The notes beneath the pieces were generated by a model that saw only the letters and a list, made by a program, of their open reading frames with translations, searched no databases and was not told where the DNA came from. 64,000 nucleotides of DNA, from positions 97,009,001 to 97,073,000 of the forward strand of contig NC_134141.1 in NCBI RefSeq assembly GCF_033958435.1. The letters run 5' to 3'. Position 1 is the first letter of the stretch. Every line of letters starts with the position of its first letter. Made by a program: the position numbers and the translations under genes. Shown here in pieces: positions 11,703-23,691 of the stretch. Source of the stretch: Carettochelys insculpta (Eukaryota > Chordata > Testudines > Carettochelyidae).

Positions 11703-12438
11703 CAATGTTTTTTAAAATTTTTGAGACTGCAGAACACCAAACAATAATATTTTTATGTGGAACATCTATGAAAATTTTCTTTAAAAAAATTGCCAGAGCG
11801 AAAAACAAAAACACCAAAACGAACAACATATACAACAAAACCAAAATGAAGTAATTTAATCAGGTAACATAGCAAGAAGAAAGAGCATTGTATCTGGTTT
11901 TATAACAGAAAACATATACCATCACTAACAGAGAGGAAGCCGTGCTAGTCTATACACTATCAAAACAAAAAGCAGTCAAGTAGCACTTTAAAGACTAGCA
12001 AAATAGTTTATTAGGTGAGCTTTCGTGGGACAGACCCACTTCTTCAGACCATAGCCAGACCAGAACAGACTCAATATTTAAGGCACAGAGAACCAAAAAC
12101 AGTAAGCAAGGAGGACAAATCAGAAAAAGATAATCAAGGTGAGCAAATCAGAGAGTGGAGGGGTGGGGGGGAAGTTCAAGAATTAGATTGAGTCAAGTTT
12201 GCAGACGAGCCCCTATAGTGACTCAGAAAGTTTCCATCATGATTTAAACCATGTGTTAATGTTCCGAATTTGTCCCACGAAAGCTCACCTAATAAACTAT
12301 TTTGCTAGTCTTTAAAGTGCTACTTGACTGCTTTTTGTTTTGATATACCATCAGTGTATTTTTTCTGATGTTCATGGCACACCTGCAAGTTGTTCAAGGA
12401 ACACCAGTGTTCCGCAGAATACGGTTTAAGAAACACTA
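11703..12438. mobile_element. hAT-like element with nested Penelope insertion
   Basis: The left end is CAATGTTTTTTAAAATTTTTG followed by 'actgcagaacacc'. The right end in reverse is TAGTGTTTCTTAAACCG followed by 'tctgcggaacac'. These are matching inverted ends of the hAT-Charlie type. The flanks CTGTAGAA (11695-11702) and CTGTAGGA (12439-12446) agree at 7 of 8 positions, as expected for an 8-bp hAT duplication. It has no transposase frame. A 417-bp Penelope-like unit with its own duplication is inserted inside it. Confidence 0.75.
11926..12342 (-). mobile_element. Fold-back Penelope-like element, copy A (no coding region)
   Basis: An exact 11-bp duplication, ATATACCATCA, flanks the unit (11915-11925 and 12343-12353). 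The left arm is a minus-strand copy of the Penelope 3' end, nearly identical in layout to 21183-21500. The right arm is a short inverted copy of the terminal ~80 bases. The left arm carries an extra ACAGAGAGGAAGCCGTG tail of about 40 bases that the right arm lacks. Such inverted arms with one short extension are known from Penelope. The unit has no reverse transcriptase or endonuclease frame. Confidence 0.8.
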
Positions 12439-12446
12439 CTGTAGGA

Positions 12447-12934
12447 TGTAGGTCCATAATTTTAAAGATATTTAAGCATTGCTGCAATCAGCAGTCCATA
12501 ATGTTTATGATATATAAATTTCTTGCATGGATTACTGTATGTCCTTCATTTAGGGCTTTTATCACACCTTGTATCCTGTATATGGGTGGTGGCACATTGA
12601 GAGGTTTGAACCCCACAGCTACAAGTATTTCTGCATACTTTGTTGCTCTATAGATGAGTACTGTATTATACTTGAAAAGACCATTTATGCAATTTTCTTG
12701 CTAATCCCTGTTTTTGAAGCTGAGTTAGTATTTAGCTAGTGTTTAGTTATATAATCTGAGTTAGCAATATCATTAGGACACAGTGAAACCTCTATAGAGA
12801 TTCTGCCCCTATTTCCTAGAATTGCAGTCCATTTACCATACTAATAGCTATAGCAAAATTGTCTATTGCACTGTATCTTAACTCACAGTAAAATAGCGGG
12901 TCAAACAAGAACAAAAGATGGAAAGCATAAATAA
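12447..12934. other. No recognisable feature
   Basis: AT-rich sequence. I see nothing I can name. Confidence 0.45.
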
Positions 12935-13536
12935 GGGTACGTCTACACTACAAATTTAGGTTGAATTTATTAAGGTTGACTATTTAGCATCTGATTTTAC
13001 AGAGCTGAAGTTGCATGTCCACACCTGAGGTTGACAGGGTGTGTCCCCTGCAGCGTGGCTACCTTTGACTTTAAAAGTGATGCACTGTGGGCAGCCATGT
13101 TCCTGCTGCCCTTTGCATTTTGGGTCTGGCTCCCAATGCCTGATGGGACAAAAACATTGCAAGGGGTGTTTCTGGGTACATGTTACAAGCTTATCTCCCT
13201 CTTCCTTGCCTTGCAATGCTTGAAAGGAACAGCAAGCAATCTTTTCACACACTTTTTTCCCTGGTTATTCATGCAGACTCCATAGCCCAACAAGCATGGA
13301 TCCCACTCAGCTTCCCAAAAATCTTCAGGAAAAAGGGGCCTCCGGAAGAAGGACTTCCTTCTGGAAGCTCCCCCCAGGGCTGTGCTTCTACACAGTGTTT
13401 TGGAGTCCGGAAGAACGGTCTTCCGGATTCCAAATCACGTGATGTTATGCTAATGAGGCATGGGGAATTTGCATCCATGCCTCATTAGCATCTTTTGTTC
13501 CGTGTATTAGTGGAAGTGGCCTGTGTAGAAATGGCC
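12935..13536. mobile_element. Composite of Harbinger-type MITEs
   Basis: The left end is GGGTACGTCTACACTAC, preceded by TAA. The right end in reverse is GGCCATTTCTACACAGG. Internal sequence near 13380-13440 contains another 'cttctacacag' end and a CTTCCGG-rich inverted repeat. I infer at least two MITEs joined or nested, not one clean insertion. No matching flanking duplication is visible. Confidence 0.5.
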
Positions 13537-13539
13537 TTT

Positions 13540-14298
13540 GAGTGCAGGGAGTGGGGCCCTGCAGAGACTTAAAAAACACCTTGCCTATACACAGGCTTTA
13601 CTTTAAAACTTCCCAGGGTCACAAATCCCCTGGACACTGGAGATAGGTTGCCACCACCTGAGTGAGAAAAGACCCCTCTAGCCCAGGAAGATACACTCAG
13701 GGCATTTTCCTGTGGGGGTACCACAAGCTTTTAATCCTCCTTCAGGAGAGAGCTTGGACACAAACAAAACAAAACAAAACAGTAATTCATCAGTGACCTT
13801 TCAGTCTAAGGCATGCATATACAAAGATACTTCTTATGACACAGGATCAGATCAGTTGCTTAAAAACAGAGATTTATTCACAAAATAAGAGAAAAGTAAA
13901 TCATGGGTTGCACACAGAGAAAGAGATTTCTCTGGGATTTAGCTTAAAAGTTACAGGGGAAAAAACATCAACTCAAATAACAGCACAAAAGCAAATACAA
14001 AGCAGCCAGTCAAACCAAATTTAAAATAACCATAACCTGATCACATCTAGCTATACATTTCCCTTGTGCTTGCACCTTTTTGGCTGATTTTGTGATGGTC
14101 AGGATATTTCTGATTTTTCATTCCAATTGCCTGGGACACATCTCCCTCTCGGTCTTTCTCCCTGCTGTCAGCAGAGACAAAAGCCTCTGAAAGCTACAAT
14201 TGTTCTCAGTTTAAACAAAGCTACTTCACTCCCATTTGCTCACTTGGGATTCAGGTTACTTCAGGAGGTTAACCCCTTCCCTGTACTCATTCATGACA
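13540..14298 (-). repeat. LTR-type repeat, truncated copy
   Basis: It is homologous along its whole length, in the same orientation, to 61290-62034. Shared blocks include 'gacctttcagtcta', 'tttattcacaaaa', 'ataacctgatc' and the terminal 'cattcatgaca'. On the minus strand it starts TGTCATGA and carries an AATAAA signal. The far end, present in the other copy, is missing here next to the MITE at 12935-13536. An (AAAC)n-like run lies at 13760-13785. Confidence 0.65.
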
Positions 14299-14390
14299 GA
14301 GGCTGCTGTAATCTAAGTAGCCAGGGCAATCAGTACATTTCTGCTAGGAAGGACAGTGACTCTGGGAAATGTGCAGGATACAGTGTAAGG

Positions 14391-14600
14391 CAGTGTTTCC
14401 CAAACTAATTTGGCCATGCAACACTACTGTGCTTGCAATATGGTGATAGAACACATATATGCTGGGCCAGGGGGCAGGGAGGGTTTGTGCTGAAAAATTG
14501 ACACAGATAATGTTCAAAAGTTGATGTAAGAGTTAGTTTTTTAGATGTCTTTTATTTTACAACGAACAAAAAATAACAGGAGAAAATCGCCCGAATGTGC
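14391..14600 (+). mobile_element. hAT-like element fragment
   Basis: It begins CAGTGTTTCCCAAACTAATT followed by 'tggccatgcaacact', a hAT-Charlie-type end. A similar end in reverse orientation is at 22800-22848. The other terminus was not located. Confidence 0.5.
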
Positions 14601-14714
14601 AGCTAATATCCTTCAACTAATGGCTGCTGCTCTTTTAACCTGGCTGTAAGTGAAGGCTTTAGACTTTAACCCTTCCAAAATAGCTATAGAAAAAGGCCAT
14701 GTCCTTACACTATG

Positions 14715-14810
14715 CCCAGTTTTGGGTACCACACCCTAAGAATGATGTGAACAAACTGGAGAGAGTCCAGATCAGATCATGTCAATAGGAGACCCTGATC
14801 GGCTCTGGGC
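14715..14810 (+). pseudogene. CR1-like LINE reverse transcriptase fragment
   Basis: The stretch 'ccagttttgggtaccacaccctaag' through 'ctggagagagtccag' translates to something close to the CR1 peptide 'QFW-PH--KDV-KLE-VQ'. The match is short and decays after about 90 bases. It is plus-oriented. Confidence 0.5.
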
Positions 14811-17775
14811 CCTGCGGTCCCCTATGCACATCTCGCTACCAAACAATAAAATTAAATCTAAATTCTATTTTTAAAAAGGTCCCTGGCTTTAACATTTGTT
14901 CTAAATAACCTTCCCTAAACTTTGTAGAAGTCACTTCTCTATGGTGTCTGAAACTTTCACTTATCCCTCAGCAGCACACCCACAAGTGCGTGTTTCAACA
15001 CGCTTTAGAATTCTGGCAGCTGTAATCCCTGCTTCCCGCCTTTGTTATGCTTTATGGTAAATTGATGTTGGACTGCTTCCAGGTGTGACATGCTGTGGTG
15101 TACAATAGACTGATGTTATTCTAAGAATGGGTCTTAAAAGCCAGAAACTATGAAAATGATGATAAGCACCTGTTCAGTACCAGCCAGACATGACACCTGA
15201 GCTCCATAATTAAACATTCAGGATATAGTTCAGCCGTCCATCACTTCTCAGCAAACACTTCATGTTCAGCACATCTTAAGTGATTTGCTCAGTAGGAATG
15301 CACTTGAGCTCATGTGTAAATGCTTGTCTGAACTGGGAACCAAGTTTGTCAAAATATTCCCATAGGCTGCATTTTTTACTTTTATGATTAACACTCCATA
15401 GACTGGATGCCCTGTATGACGAATGATTCATTAAAAGGAACTGAGTAGTTTGCCGGAAACCAATAAAGGAAATATGCATCATCTGTAGTTATGCATGACA
15501 CCTCCTTGTAACAGATTAGAGTGTGTCTGAACAGACCCTGGAGATTTGTGAAAAACAAAAAGGTGCCAAATGGTGCATCTTAAGTGTGGAACACCCCCAC
15601 ACCCCCAACAATAAGGAAAATACCTATTTTTATTTTTTGCGATCCATCGTGCTTAATACTGGATGTTGGTAGTCATTTTATTTGACTTAAAACTGTAGCA
15701 TCAAGCCCTACAAATTTGCCCAAGCTGTGATAGCAGCCCTGGCAAATTTAAATCTTTGGGAAGCAGGGATAATAATTAAACTTCCTCCCCTCCACCCACA
15801 GTTTCCCATAGAGGATACCTCTGACAACTGTACCATCCTCCACAACCTTTCTCCTTTCTTTCTTATCTTGTCACTTTTAACTAATAAGCCCGTACATCTT
15901 CATAAACAGCAGGAATGTTTATTTAACATATAACCCTTCTATTAATGGCTGGCGACCACCGGAAGGGCCAGGCTCTGTTCCTAGGGTATTCTGTCAATTA
16001 TTCAACCAAAGCGGCTCGAGCCCCCACTCAGTAACCTGGGACAATCTCACCTATCCTGTTGGGTGCCTGTAAAGGCAGCTCTCCTCTCACAAGCACAGAA
16101 TCAGAGATAGAAACAGCTTGTTTAGTAGCAGCAGCCTAACATCAGTTTACACTCTGACACATGGAGTATTCTCATACAAAGGAGAGGAACCCCCCATTAA
16201 GCAAAGCACTCTCCTCAGAGTCTGCTGAGCCAAGTCTCTTGCTCAGGGCTCTTTATCTGCACACCCCCACCTATAGAGTGTACCTCCACTTCTACTCTCT
16301 ACTCACAGTACAGTCTGGTCTGTACAATGCAGAGTTCACAGGTACGTCAGCTGAGGGACACCTGCCACACCAGGGCAGGATCATCTCCTGGCCGCCTGCC
16401 ACTCCTGCCCATTGCCATCTCTCCCTGCTGGCCACTTGTCCACTGTTTTTAATGCCGGTGATCCCTGTTGGCCACTTGTCTGCTGCTTTGTGGGTTTGGT
16501 TCTAGGTAGACCCCTGTGATTTCGGCTCTTGGTGGCTTCAGCTGTGGGACTAGCCATAAGAATCTCAGTAGTCACCAGGGTGGATTTTCACAGAATAACT
16601 ACAGACCCTAGCATTGGTATGGGCTTTAGTTCTGTCTTTGAACAGTGTGGGGAGGGATTAGTCCAACCAGACTTCTGGCTGCAGGGTGAGAAGGCTCCCA
16701 GTTGGTTCAACCAGTACCTCTCTCACCCTCTTCTGCTCCACAGTGCTGTGCTGAGGGGAGCCCAGTGTGATCCACATCTTACACTCCAATGATAACTGCC
16801 GTGTATCCTCACAATAATTTCAAGCATTGGTGATATTCCATAATACTTACACTGGGTGATAACATAAATTGTGACTTTACAACAAGTTTACAATAGGCAA
16901 GACACCACTGTTTCTTCTGCCACCCAGCAGGTCTTGCAAACAAAACAAATATTTATTTACATAGACACACCCTGATATTTTTCACTTTCCATGTAAGTGA
17001 TCTGTAAAGAACATGTTCCTCAAATTCCTGCTTCCACATTCCTTGCATCCTGCCCCCAATCGAGAATTTGTCATCCCAACAATCACACGTCTGATTATAC
17101 CATCTACATGAATTCCCTTCTAATGGCCTGAAAGAAAACCACTATGACTTCCACAAGCTTGTGCACCAGAGGTATCACTTTCTCCCCAACCACTCCAGGT
17201 GCATCCTAAGTTAGCCTATTTACTGGCCTTGTAACTCTATCATGCCTATTGAGAGTGGATGTAGCAGGGTCTGTGGGAGTGTCTTCTGAGGACAGGAGTA
17301 AGAAGGATTCTCTCCCTTCTACTGGTATAGGCCCTGGTATCTCTTTCTCATGTACAGGGATGTCCTGGTCATCAGGGACACCTTCAACTTGTCTGTCACC
17401 TCCATCTGCTAATCTACGTGTATCTACACATGCCTGGTTCCCCTCCAGAACATCTGGTAATGTGAGTGGGACAAATTCATCACCCCAGGCTAGTCTTGCT
17501 GTAGAAGGAAGGTTTCCAGCACAGGCCTACACACTTCTGCCCTGGTACTTAGCACTGAAGAAGTTGAGCTTCCCCCATGTTTATTTGATAGGATCTGGGA
17601 TCTGGTTCCCATGCTAAGATGTTCCATGGGAACCTCATCCTCTTCAGATTCACTCTTGAAAGTGCTGGGTAAGGGTAGATTAGCCCCACGGTGCCCACAC
17701 CTGTGTTGGGCAGTGGATGTGGCCTAGCACCTTCCTTTTGAAGTGACTGTCTAGGAAGGAGTATTGCAGAAAGTG
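14811..17775. other. No recognisable feature
   Basis: Mostly unique-looking sequence. Open frames up to 122 codons (17249-17617) have no recognisable domain. Confidence 0.4.
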
Positions 17776-18983
17776 ATCAAAACAAAAAAGCAGTCATGTA
17801 GCACTTTAAAGACTAATAAAATAGTTGATGATGAGCTTTCATGGGACAGACCCACTTCTTCAGATCATAGCCATACCAGAACAGACTCAATATATAAAGC
17901 ACGGAGGTCCAAAAATTGTTATTAGGGTTGAGAAATCAGAAAAATTGTTGTCAAGGTTGGCAAATCAGAAGAGCAGGCAGGAGGTGGGGTGTGGGGTGGG
18001 GAAGTTAAGAGTTAGAAAAAACAAAGTATGTGAAAGAGTCCTTATAATGGGCCAGGTAATTGCTGTCCTGGTTCAAACCATGTGTTAATGTGTCAAATTT
18101 GAATATAAATGACAGTTCTGAGCATTTCCTCTGTAAACGGTGGTTAAAGTTCCTTTTCAGCAAGACACAGACTTTCAGGTCATTAACAGAATGGCCCACT
18201 CCATTAAATGCAGGCTTACAAGTTTGTTTGTTTGTTGTTTTTTGATGTCTGTTTTGTGTCCATTCATTCTTTGTAGAAGAGTGTTTGCAGTCTGTCCTAT
18301 ATACATGGTGTGTGGGCATTATTGGCATATATGATGTTAGTTGAGGAACAGGAGAATGTGCCCGTGATTCTGTGAATAACATGGTTAGGTCCAGTGATGA
18401 TATCTCCAGAATAGATATGTGGACAAAGTTGGCAGTGGGGCTTGTTGCAATGAAAAGTTCCGGGATTGGTATTATTGTGGTATAGCCTGTGGTTGCTAGT
18501 GAGAATCCTCATATGGTTGGGAGGTTGTTTATAGGAGATAACAGGCCTATCACTAGGGCCTTCTGGAGTGTGGCATCCTGATTAAAGATAGGTTGTAGGT
18601 CTTTACTGATGCATTGCAGTGGTTTGAGTTGGGGGCTGTGGGTAATGACCAGTGATGTTCTGTTATTGGCCAATCTTGGAGTAGTTGGTTTCTGGGTATT
18701 CATCTGGCCCTGTCGATTTGTTTTTTTGTTTCTCCTGGTGGGTAATTCACGTTTATGAATGTTTGGTAGAGATCTTGTAGTTTTTGGTTTCTGTCACTAG
18801 GATCAGAGCAGATACAATAGTACCTAACAGCTTGACTGTAAACAATGGATCTTGTTGTGTGTACGCAGGATGGAAGCTAGACCCGTGTAGGTAAGTATAG
18901 CAGTCAGCAGGTTTCTGGTAGAGTGTGGTACTGATCAGGCCATCATTGATTTGTACTGTAGTATGCAGGAAATGCCTCTCCTT
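17776..18983 (-). pseudogene. Penelope-like element, copy D, 5'-truncated and frame-broken
   Basis: The minus strand carries scattered pieces of a Penelope polyprotein. They are the region after the reverse transcriptase core ('TTLYQKPADCYTYLHGSSFH', near 18890), the linker with a Cys-rich motif (CNKPHCQLCPHI, near 18430), the start of the GIY-YIG domain ('STNIIYA', near 18330), and the endonuclease C-terminus ('HSVNDLKVCVLLKRNF', near 18160). These lie in different frames, so several indels have accumulated. The 3' arm at 17776-17900 contains the conserved 'gggacagacccacttcttcag' hairpin region. The sequence stops at a sharp junction with CR1. Confidence 0.85.
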
Positions 18984-19138
18984 GTGGAATCTCCATTGCT
19001 GGAGATACTTAAAAGCAGATTGGATAAACATTTTTCAGGCATGATCTAGATGGTGCTTTATCCTGCTGTGAGTGCAGGGGACTGGACTTGATGACCTCCT
19101 GAGGTCACCTCCAGTTCTAGTCATCTGTTGATTCTATT
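18984..19138 (+). mobile_element. CR1 LINE 3' end
   Basis: The stretch 'actggacttgatgacctcct gaggtc' and the terminal 'gattctatt' are the characteristic CR1 3' end as seen in birds, crocodiles and turtles. It is plus-oriented, truncated at 5', and joins directly to Penelope copy D. Confidence 0.8.
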
Positions 19139-19140
19139 AC

Positions 19141-21182
19141 AAAAGCCTAAGTGTGAGCAGCAAATTTGAAGTCGTGTTCTTAGAGGCCATTAAAGGGAAA
19201 GATCACAAATCTGACAGCCTGAACTGTATTCTATCTGAAACCAAGTTTTCTGTACGGCGCATATATTGCTGTGGTACTCATAACAGTTCTCATAAATTAG
19301 AACTAATCCAGCCTTTTTTTCCTCTCAGTCCTACAATGTTGGATAAAATGTAAGAGCTGTTGGTGGAAAGAAGCATAGGGGAAAAAGCCCTGCAATTAAG
19401 TAACAGAGAAAATCTTAGAGCACATATTTTTCCTCCCCAATAACAGGCAACTTTCTAGTGGAGGCATAAAATTTATACAGAGAAATACAATAAATCTAGT
19501 GACATTCCACAAGTCTCTTTTTGCGCCGTGTGTTTTATTAATGCTCCAAAATACACAACAGCTGTGAAGGTCATCCAGGAGCAAGAAGCAAACTAAAGAT
19601 TACCAGTATAAGTTTACTGTAACTTGTTATCCAATGCTCTGTCCTTCCAGAATCCTTTTCAGACACTGTAAGATTCTGCAGAGGTATTTTTATATTAATT
19701 TCACAGAACACTGAATTTAAATCCCAGAGAAATGTGGTGGTAAATAGCCAAGTATTTTTGCTCCATGTAGCCAGAACCTCAGGAAAAGAAAAAAGTTGGA
19801 GGCTGATAGAGGTGGATGGTACATACACGGACAGAACTGAAAAGCTAGTTCTGTCAGTGATCACAGCTATCGCAATGAAGTAGGAAAGGAGTGACATTAA
19901 ATGGATCTGGACACCTTGGGAAACTTTTAAATGGAAAATACTACCAAAAGCTATATAATTAAAAGTTCTAGCGCTGTCCCAGCTCATATAATGAAAGACT
20001 GAATTAAACCCCCTCAGCTTGATGGCTATTTTAAGGGAATTTTCTTTCAATTTAGAAAAAAAAAAGGGCCTTCACAGCTCTAAGCACACTGCCAAATATT
20101 TAAAATGACATAATGAAATAATAATGCCCCTTCTATCAGCAGCTTTAAACATTAATGACGATAATCCTATATATTGGCCAATGCTTCTGTCTCCTCTAAT
20201 TCTGCTCCAGTCGGGAGAAAACAAAAAGGTCCTATGGCATGCCCTGAAAATCAGCACATTTGGCTTATGCCAGACCTGTGGCTTAATCTTGCACCATTCG
20301 TGTCAATGGGTGCTTTTCCATTCCATTAAAAGGAAGCAGGACTGAGCCCTTGGGGTGGAAAGGCAGTCCCACATCTCCCAACTTTACGGAGAACCTCATG
20401 CTTTCTATCCCTGCCCCCTGATGCCACGGGGGGTCTAGTATCAGCACCTGCACTGATTGCTATATAGCTCATTACTTGTCCACGGCAGATATCAGGTTTT
20501 AATAGCCGAGGGCAGACTGCTTGAAAGGCCACTCTCTTGACAAAGTGTCAGATGTTGCAATCTGGATACTCTATCATACAATGAAGTTAATGGAAAAAAC
20601 ATGAAATCTACAGGTCATTCTTGATAAAAATATTACAATGGGTAAGAGAAATACTACTGTGACATTCAAGGTATTTGAATGTTCTCTGTGGAATTCAAAG
20701 TGTCACAAAATGTCCAGTTTGCCTCTGTGCTCAGTGCCTTTGTGCCAGAGAGATCATCACGTCTTGCCATAGAGTTTAAATACAGCAGACTGAAAAGACA
20801 GGGCAGGGCGGGAGGCGGGGGAGTGGGGGCTGGTTGAACTAGACAACAATGAACACTCTTCTGTAGGTCTTAACTTTGCACTACTAGGCATGCTGCCAGT
20901 TGACTAGACAGCTATCTTGAGTAGAAATTATTATGCAGTCTCCTTTCATGTGCTGAGCTCTGTATCTTCCAAAATAGAAACTCTCCAAAAACAATTGACT
21001 ACAATGCAGCTAAATCTATTTACACCCGCCAAAGGTCTGGCCATAATTCAGATCAGTCTCGGTGACCAGTCATGTGATCTTGTATTGCACTTCCTGGCTC
21101 TAGTTCACTGCTGATTGAAGGAAATGAAATTAGGAGTACAAAGAATTTGGAACGTTATGTTTCAGCAACATATGGAGCCTTA
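19141..21182. other. No recognisable feature
   Basis: A 159-codon minus frame (19571-20050) lies here in AT-rich DNA. It has no recognisable domain and I do not call it a gene. No repeat family was recognised. Confidence 0.4.
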
Positions 21183-22792
21183 TCGAAACAAAAAAGCAGT
21201 TAAGTAGCACTTTAAAGACTAGCAAAATAGTTTATTGGGTGAGCTTTCGTGGGACAGACCCACTTCTTCAGACCATAGCCAGACCAGAACAGATTCAATA
21301 TTTAAGGCACAGAGAACCAAAAACAGTAAGCAAGGAGGACAAATCAGAAAAAGATAATCAACTTGAGCAAATCAGAGAGTGGAGGGGTGGGGAGGGAGGG
21401 TCAAGAATTAGATTGAGCCAAGTATGCAGACGAGCCCCTATAGTGACTCAAAAAGTTCCCGTCCCGGTTTAAACCACGTGTTAATGTGCCAAATTTGAAT
21501 ACAAAAGCCAGCTCAGCTGTTTCCCTTTGAAGAACAGTGCGAAAATTCTTTTTTCAGTAAGACACATACCTTTAGGTCATTAACAGAATGCCCCATTCCA
21601 TTAAAATGTTGACTAACTGGTTTGTGGATCTGGAGTGTTTTGGATGTCTGTTTTGTGCCCATTAACCCTTTGTCTAAGGGAGTTAGAAGTCTGTCCAATA
21701 TACAAAGCATCTGGGCATTGTTGGCACATAATGGCATATATGATGTTAGTAGAGGAGCATGAGAAAGTGCCCGTGATTCTGTGAGTAACCTGGTTAGGTC
21801 CAGTGATGGTATTTCCAGAGAAGATATGTGGACAAAGCTGGCAGCGGGCTTTGTTGCAAGGAAAGGTTCCAGGACTGGTATTCCTGGGGTATAGACTGTG
21901 GCTGTTAGTGAGGATCCTCATAAGGTTGGGAGGTTGTCTGTGGGAAAGAACAGGCATGGCACCTAGGGCCTTCTGGAGTGTAGCATCCTGATTAAGGATA
22001 GGTTGTAGGTCTTTAATAATTCGTTGCAGTGGTCTGAGTTGGAGGCTGTAGGTGATGACTAGTGGTGTTCTGTACTTGGCTTTTTTGGGCCGATCTTGGA
22101 GTAGCTGGTCTCTGGGTATTCGTCTGGCCCTGTTGATTTGTTTTTTTACTTCTCCTCGTGGGTAATTCAGGTTTATGAATATTTGGTAAAGATCTTGTAG
22201 TTTTTGGTCTCTGTCAGTTGGATCAGAGCAAATGCGATTGTATCTAAGAGCTTGACTGTAAACAATGGCTCTAGTCACGTGTGCAGGATGGAAGTTAGAA
22301 GGGTGTAGATAAGTATAGCGATCAGTAGGTTTTCGGTACAGTGTGGTACTGATCAAGCCATCCTTGATTAGTACTGAAGTGTCCAAGAAATCTATCTCTT
22401 GCATGTTGTAATCGAGGCATAAGTTGATGGTGGGGTGTAGATTGTTAAAGTGTCTGTGGAATTCTTCTAGAGTCTCTGTACCATGGGTCCAAATCATAAA
22501 GATGTCATCAATGTATCTTAAGTAGAGGAGGGGTAATAGGGGACGAGAGCTGAGGAATTGTTGTTCCAGGTCAGCCATAAATATATTAGCATATTGTGGG
22601 GCTATGTGGGTGCCCATAGCAGTGCCACTAATCTGGAGGTATAAATTGTCCCCAAATCGGAAATGATTGTGTGTGAGAACAAAGTTACAGAGGTCAGACA
22701 CCAGATTGGCTATGGTGGCATCAGGGATGGTATTCCTGATTGCTTGTAATCCGTCTTTATGTGGAATATTAGTGTACAGGGCCTCTATATCC
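21183..22792 (-). mobile_element. Penelope-like retroelement, copy E, 5'-truncated
   Basis: The 3' arm is at 21183-21480 and the coding part at 21513-22785, all on the minus strand. Homology ends near 22790, inside the reverse transcriptase. Comparison with copy F places this just after motif A. The flank beyond is a hAT-like fragment. No clean target duplication was found. Confidence 0.85.
21513..22701 (-). pseudogene. Penelope-like reverse transcriptase / GIY-YIG endonuclease, partial
   Basis: A 362-codon frame (21613-22701) holds the reverse transcriptase core and the linker. It includes 'GTAMGTHIAPQYANIF' (residues 27-42) and the catalytic YIDD at 63-66. A Cys-rich segment, CNKARCQLCPHI, is at 282-293. 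The start of the GIY-YIG nuclease, 'IIYAIMC' with 'ALYIGQT', is at 320-338. After residue ~355 the frame is lost. The remaining nuclease C-terminus ('HFNGMGHSVNDLKVCVLLKK') continues in the neighbouring frame (21513-21737). A one-step frameshift near 21640 and loss of the N-terminus make it inactive. In intact relatives the protein copies RNA into DNA at nicks made by its nuclease. The first Met shown is an internal residue, not the original start. Confidence 0.85.
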
Positions 22793-22799
22793 CTCTATA

Positions 22800-22848
22800 T
22801 TCCTAGTTTAGAAGGGTTCCATGACCAAATAAATTTGGGAAACACAGC
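22800..22848 (-). mobile_element. hAT-like terminal fragment
   Basis: In reverse complement it reads CTGTGTTTCCCAAATTTATT then 'tggtcatggaaccc', similar to the hAT-like end at 14391. It directly adjoins the truncated end of Penelope copy E. Confidence 0.4.
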
Positions 22849-22860
22849 TCTACACGTACT

Positions 22861-23690
22861 CAAGTGTATATGAGATCAGAAAATCTGCCCGTGAGCATAC
22901 ATTCAGTTCTTTTAAAGAATACTATATCACAGTTAAATTAATTTTACCATCATGCTTTTCTTTCATTAAATGTCATTCACTGTTCCATTACTGATATGGA
23001 AACAATCCCATAATTTCCATGGGGAACGCATAATAGAATTCAGTTGCAACCCATTACTATGAATTATTGAGGAAAATAGTGATGCAGGGCAGATCGCTGT
23101 TCTTTCTATGGGGGGGACTGAGGAGGGAAGGAGAAGGAAGACTCATTCTTTTTAAAAATTACATGACTATCAGTAAGTAAATCCATCAATAAAACAAATG
23201 TGCAACAGACAAAGTTATTTTTGTCATACACACTAGTGCCCATTGCCTATCTGGGTAACAGCAGTTTACCTAATGACATTCCTGAGATTCAATTAACAGC
23301 AATACTACTGATAATATATGTCAAAGCACTTCATGGTGTGGATAGCATTCTACCCATCTTAAAGAGAGGGAAACCAAGGTACAGAAGGTTTAAGTGACTT
23401 GATTAATTTCACCTTGATTAATTACAGAATGAAGATTAGTAAACTACACTGCCTCAGAGAATCACGCATTAGATATATACAGAACAGAATCCTCAGAAAA
23501 CTCACTGGTCTTCTCAAAGAAGTATAAAGCTGGAAGTATGGTGGCTTGTGTTCCCTTCCTTCCCTTGGCATCGTAGAATCAGTCAGCATTGCCTGGAAGA
23601 GATGGGGTGGCTTTCATACGAAGGCCCTTCTATCACAAGCATTCAAAGATTTTCATCAGTCCAGGGCAAGCAGGTTTTTCCTATTGAGAA
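22861..23690. other. No recognisable feature
   Basis: AT-rich sequence. I can name no repeat or coding signal. Confidence 0.4.
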
Positions 23691-23691
23691 T

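Noticed and set aside
12935..13536. One simple MITE with a clean duplication
   Set aside because: Flanks TAA and TTT do not match and an extra internal end is visible, so it is called composite.
19571..20050. 159-codon minus-strand frame with hydrophobic stretches
   Set aside because: No family resemblance, and no supporting splice or promoter context. Hydrophobic runs are expected from T-rich codons.
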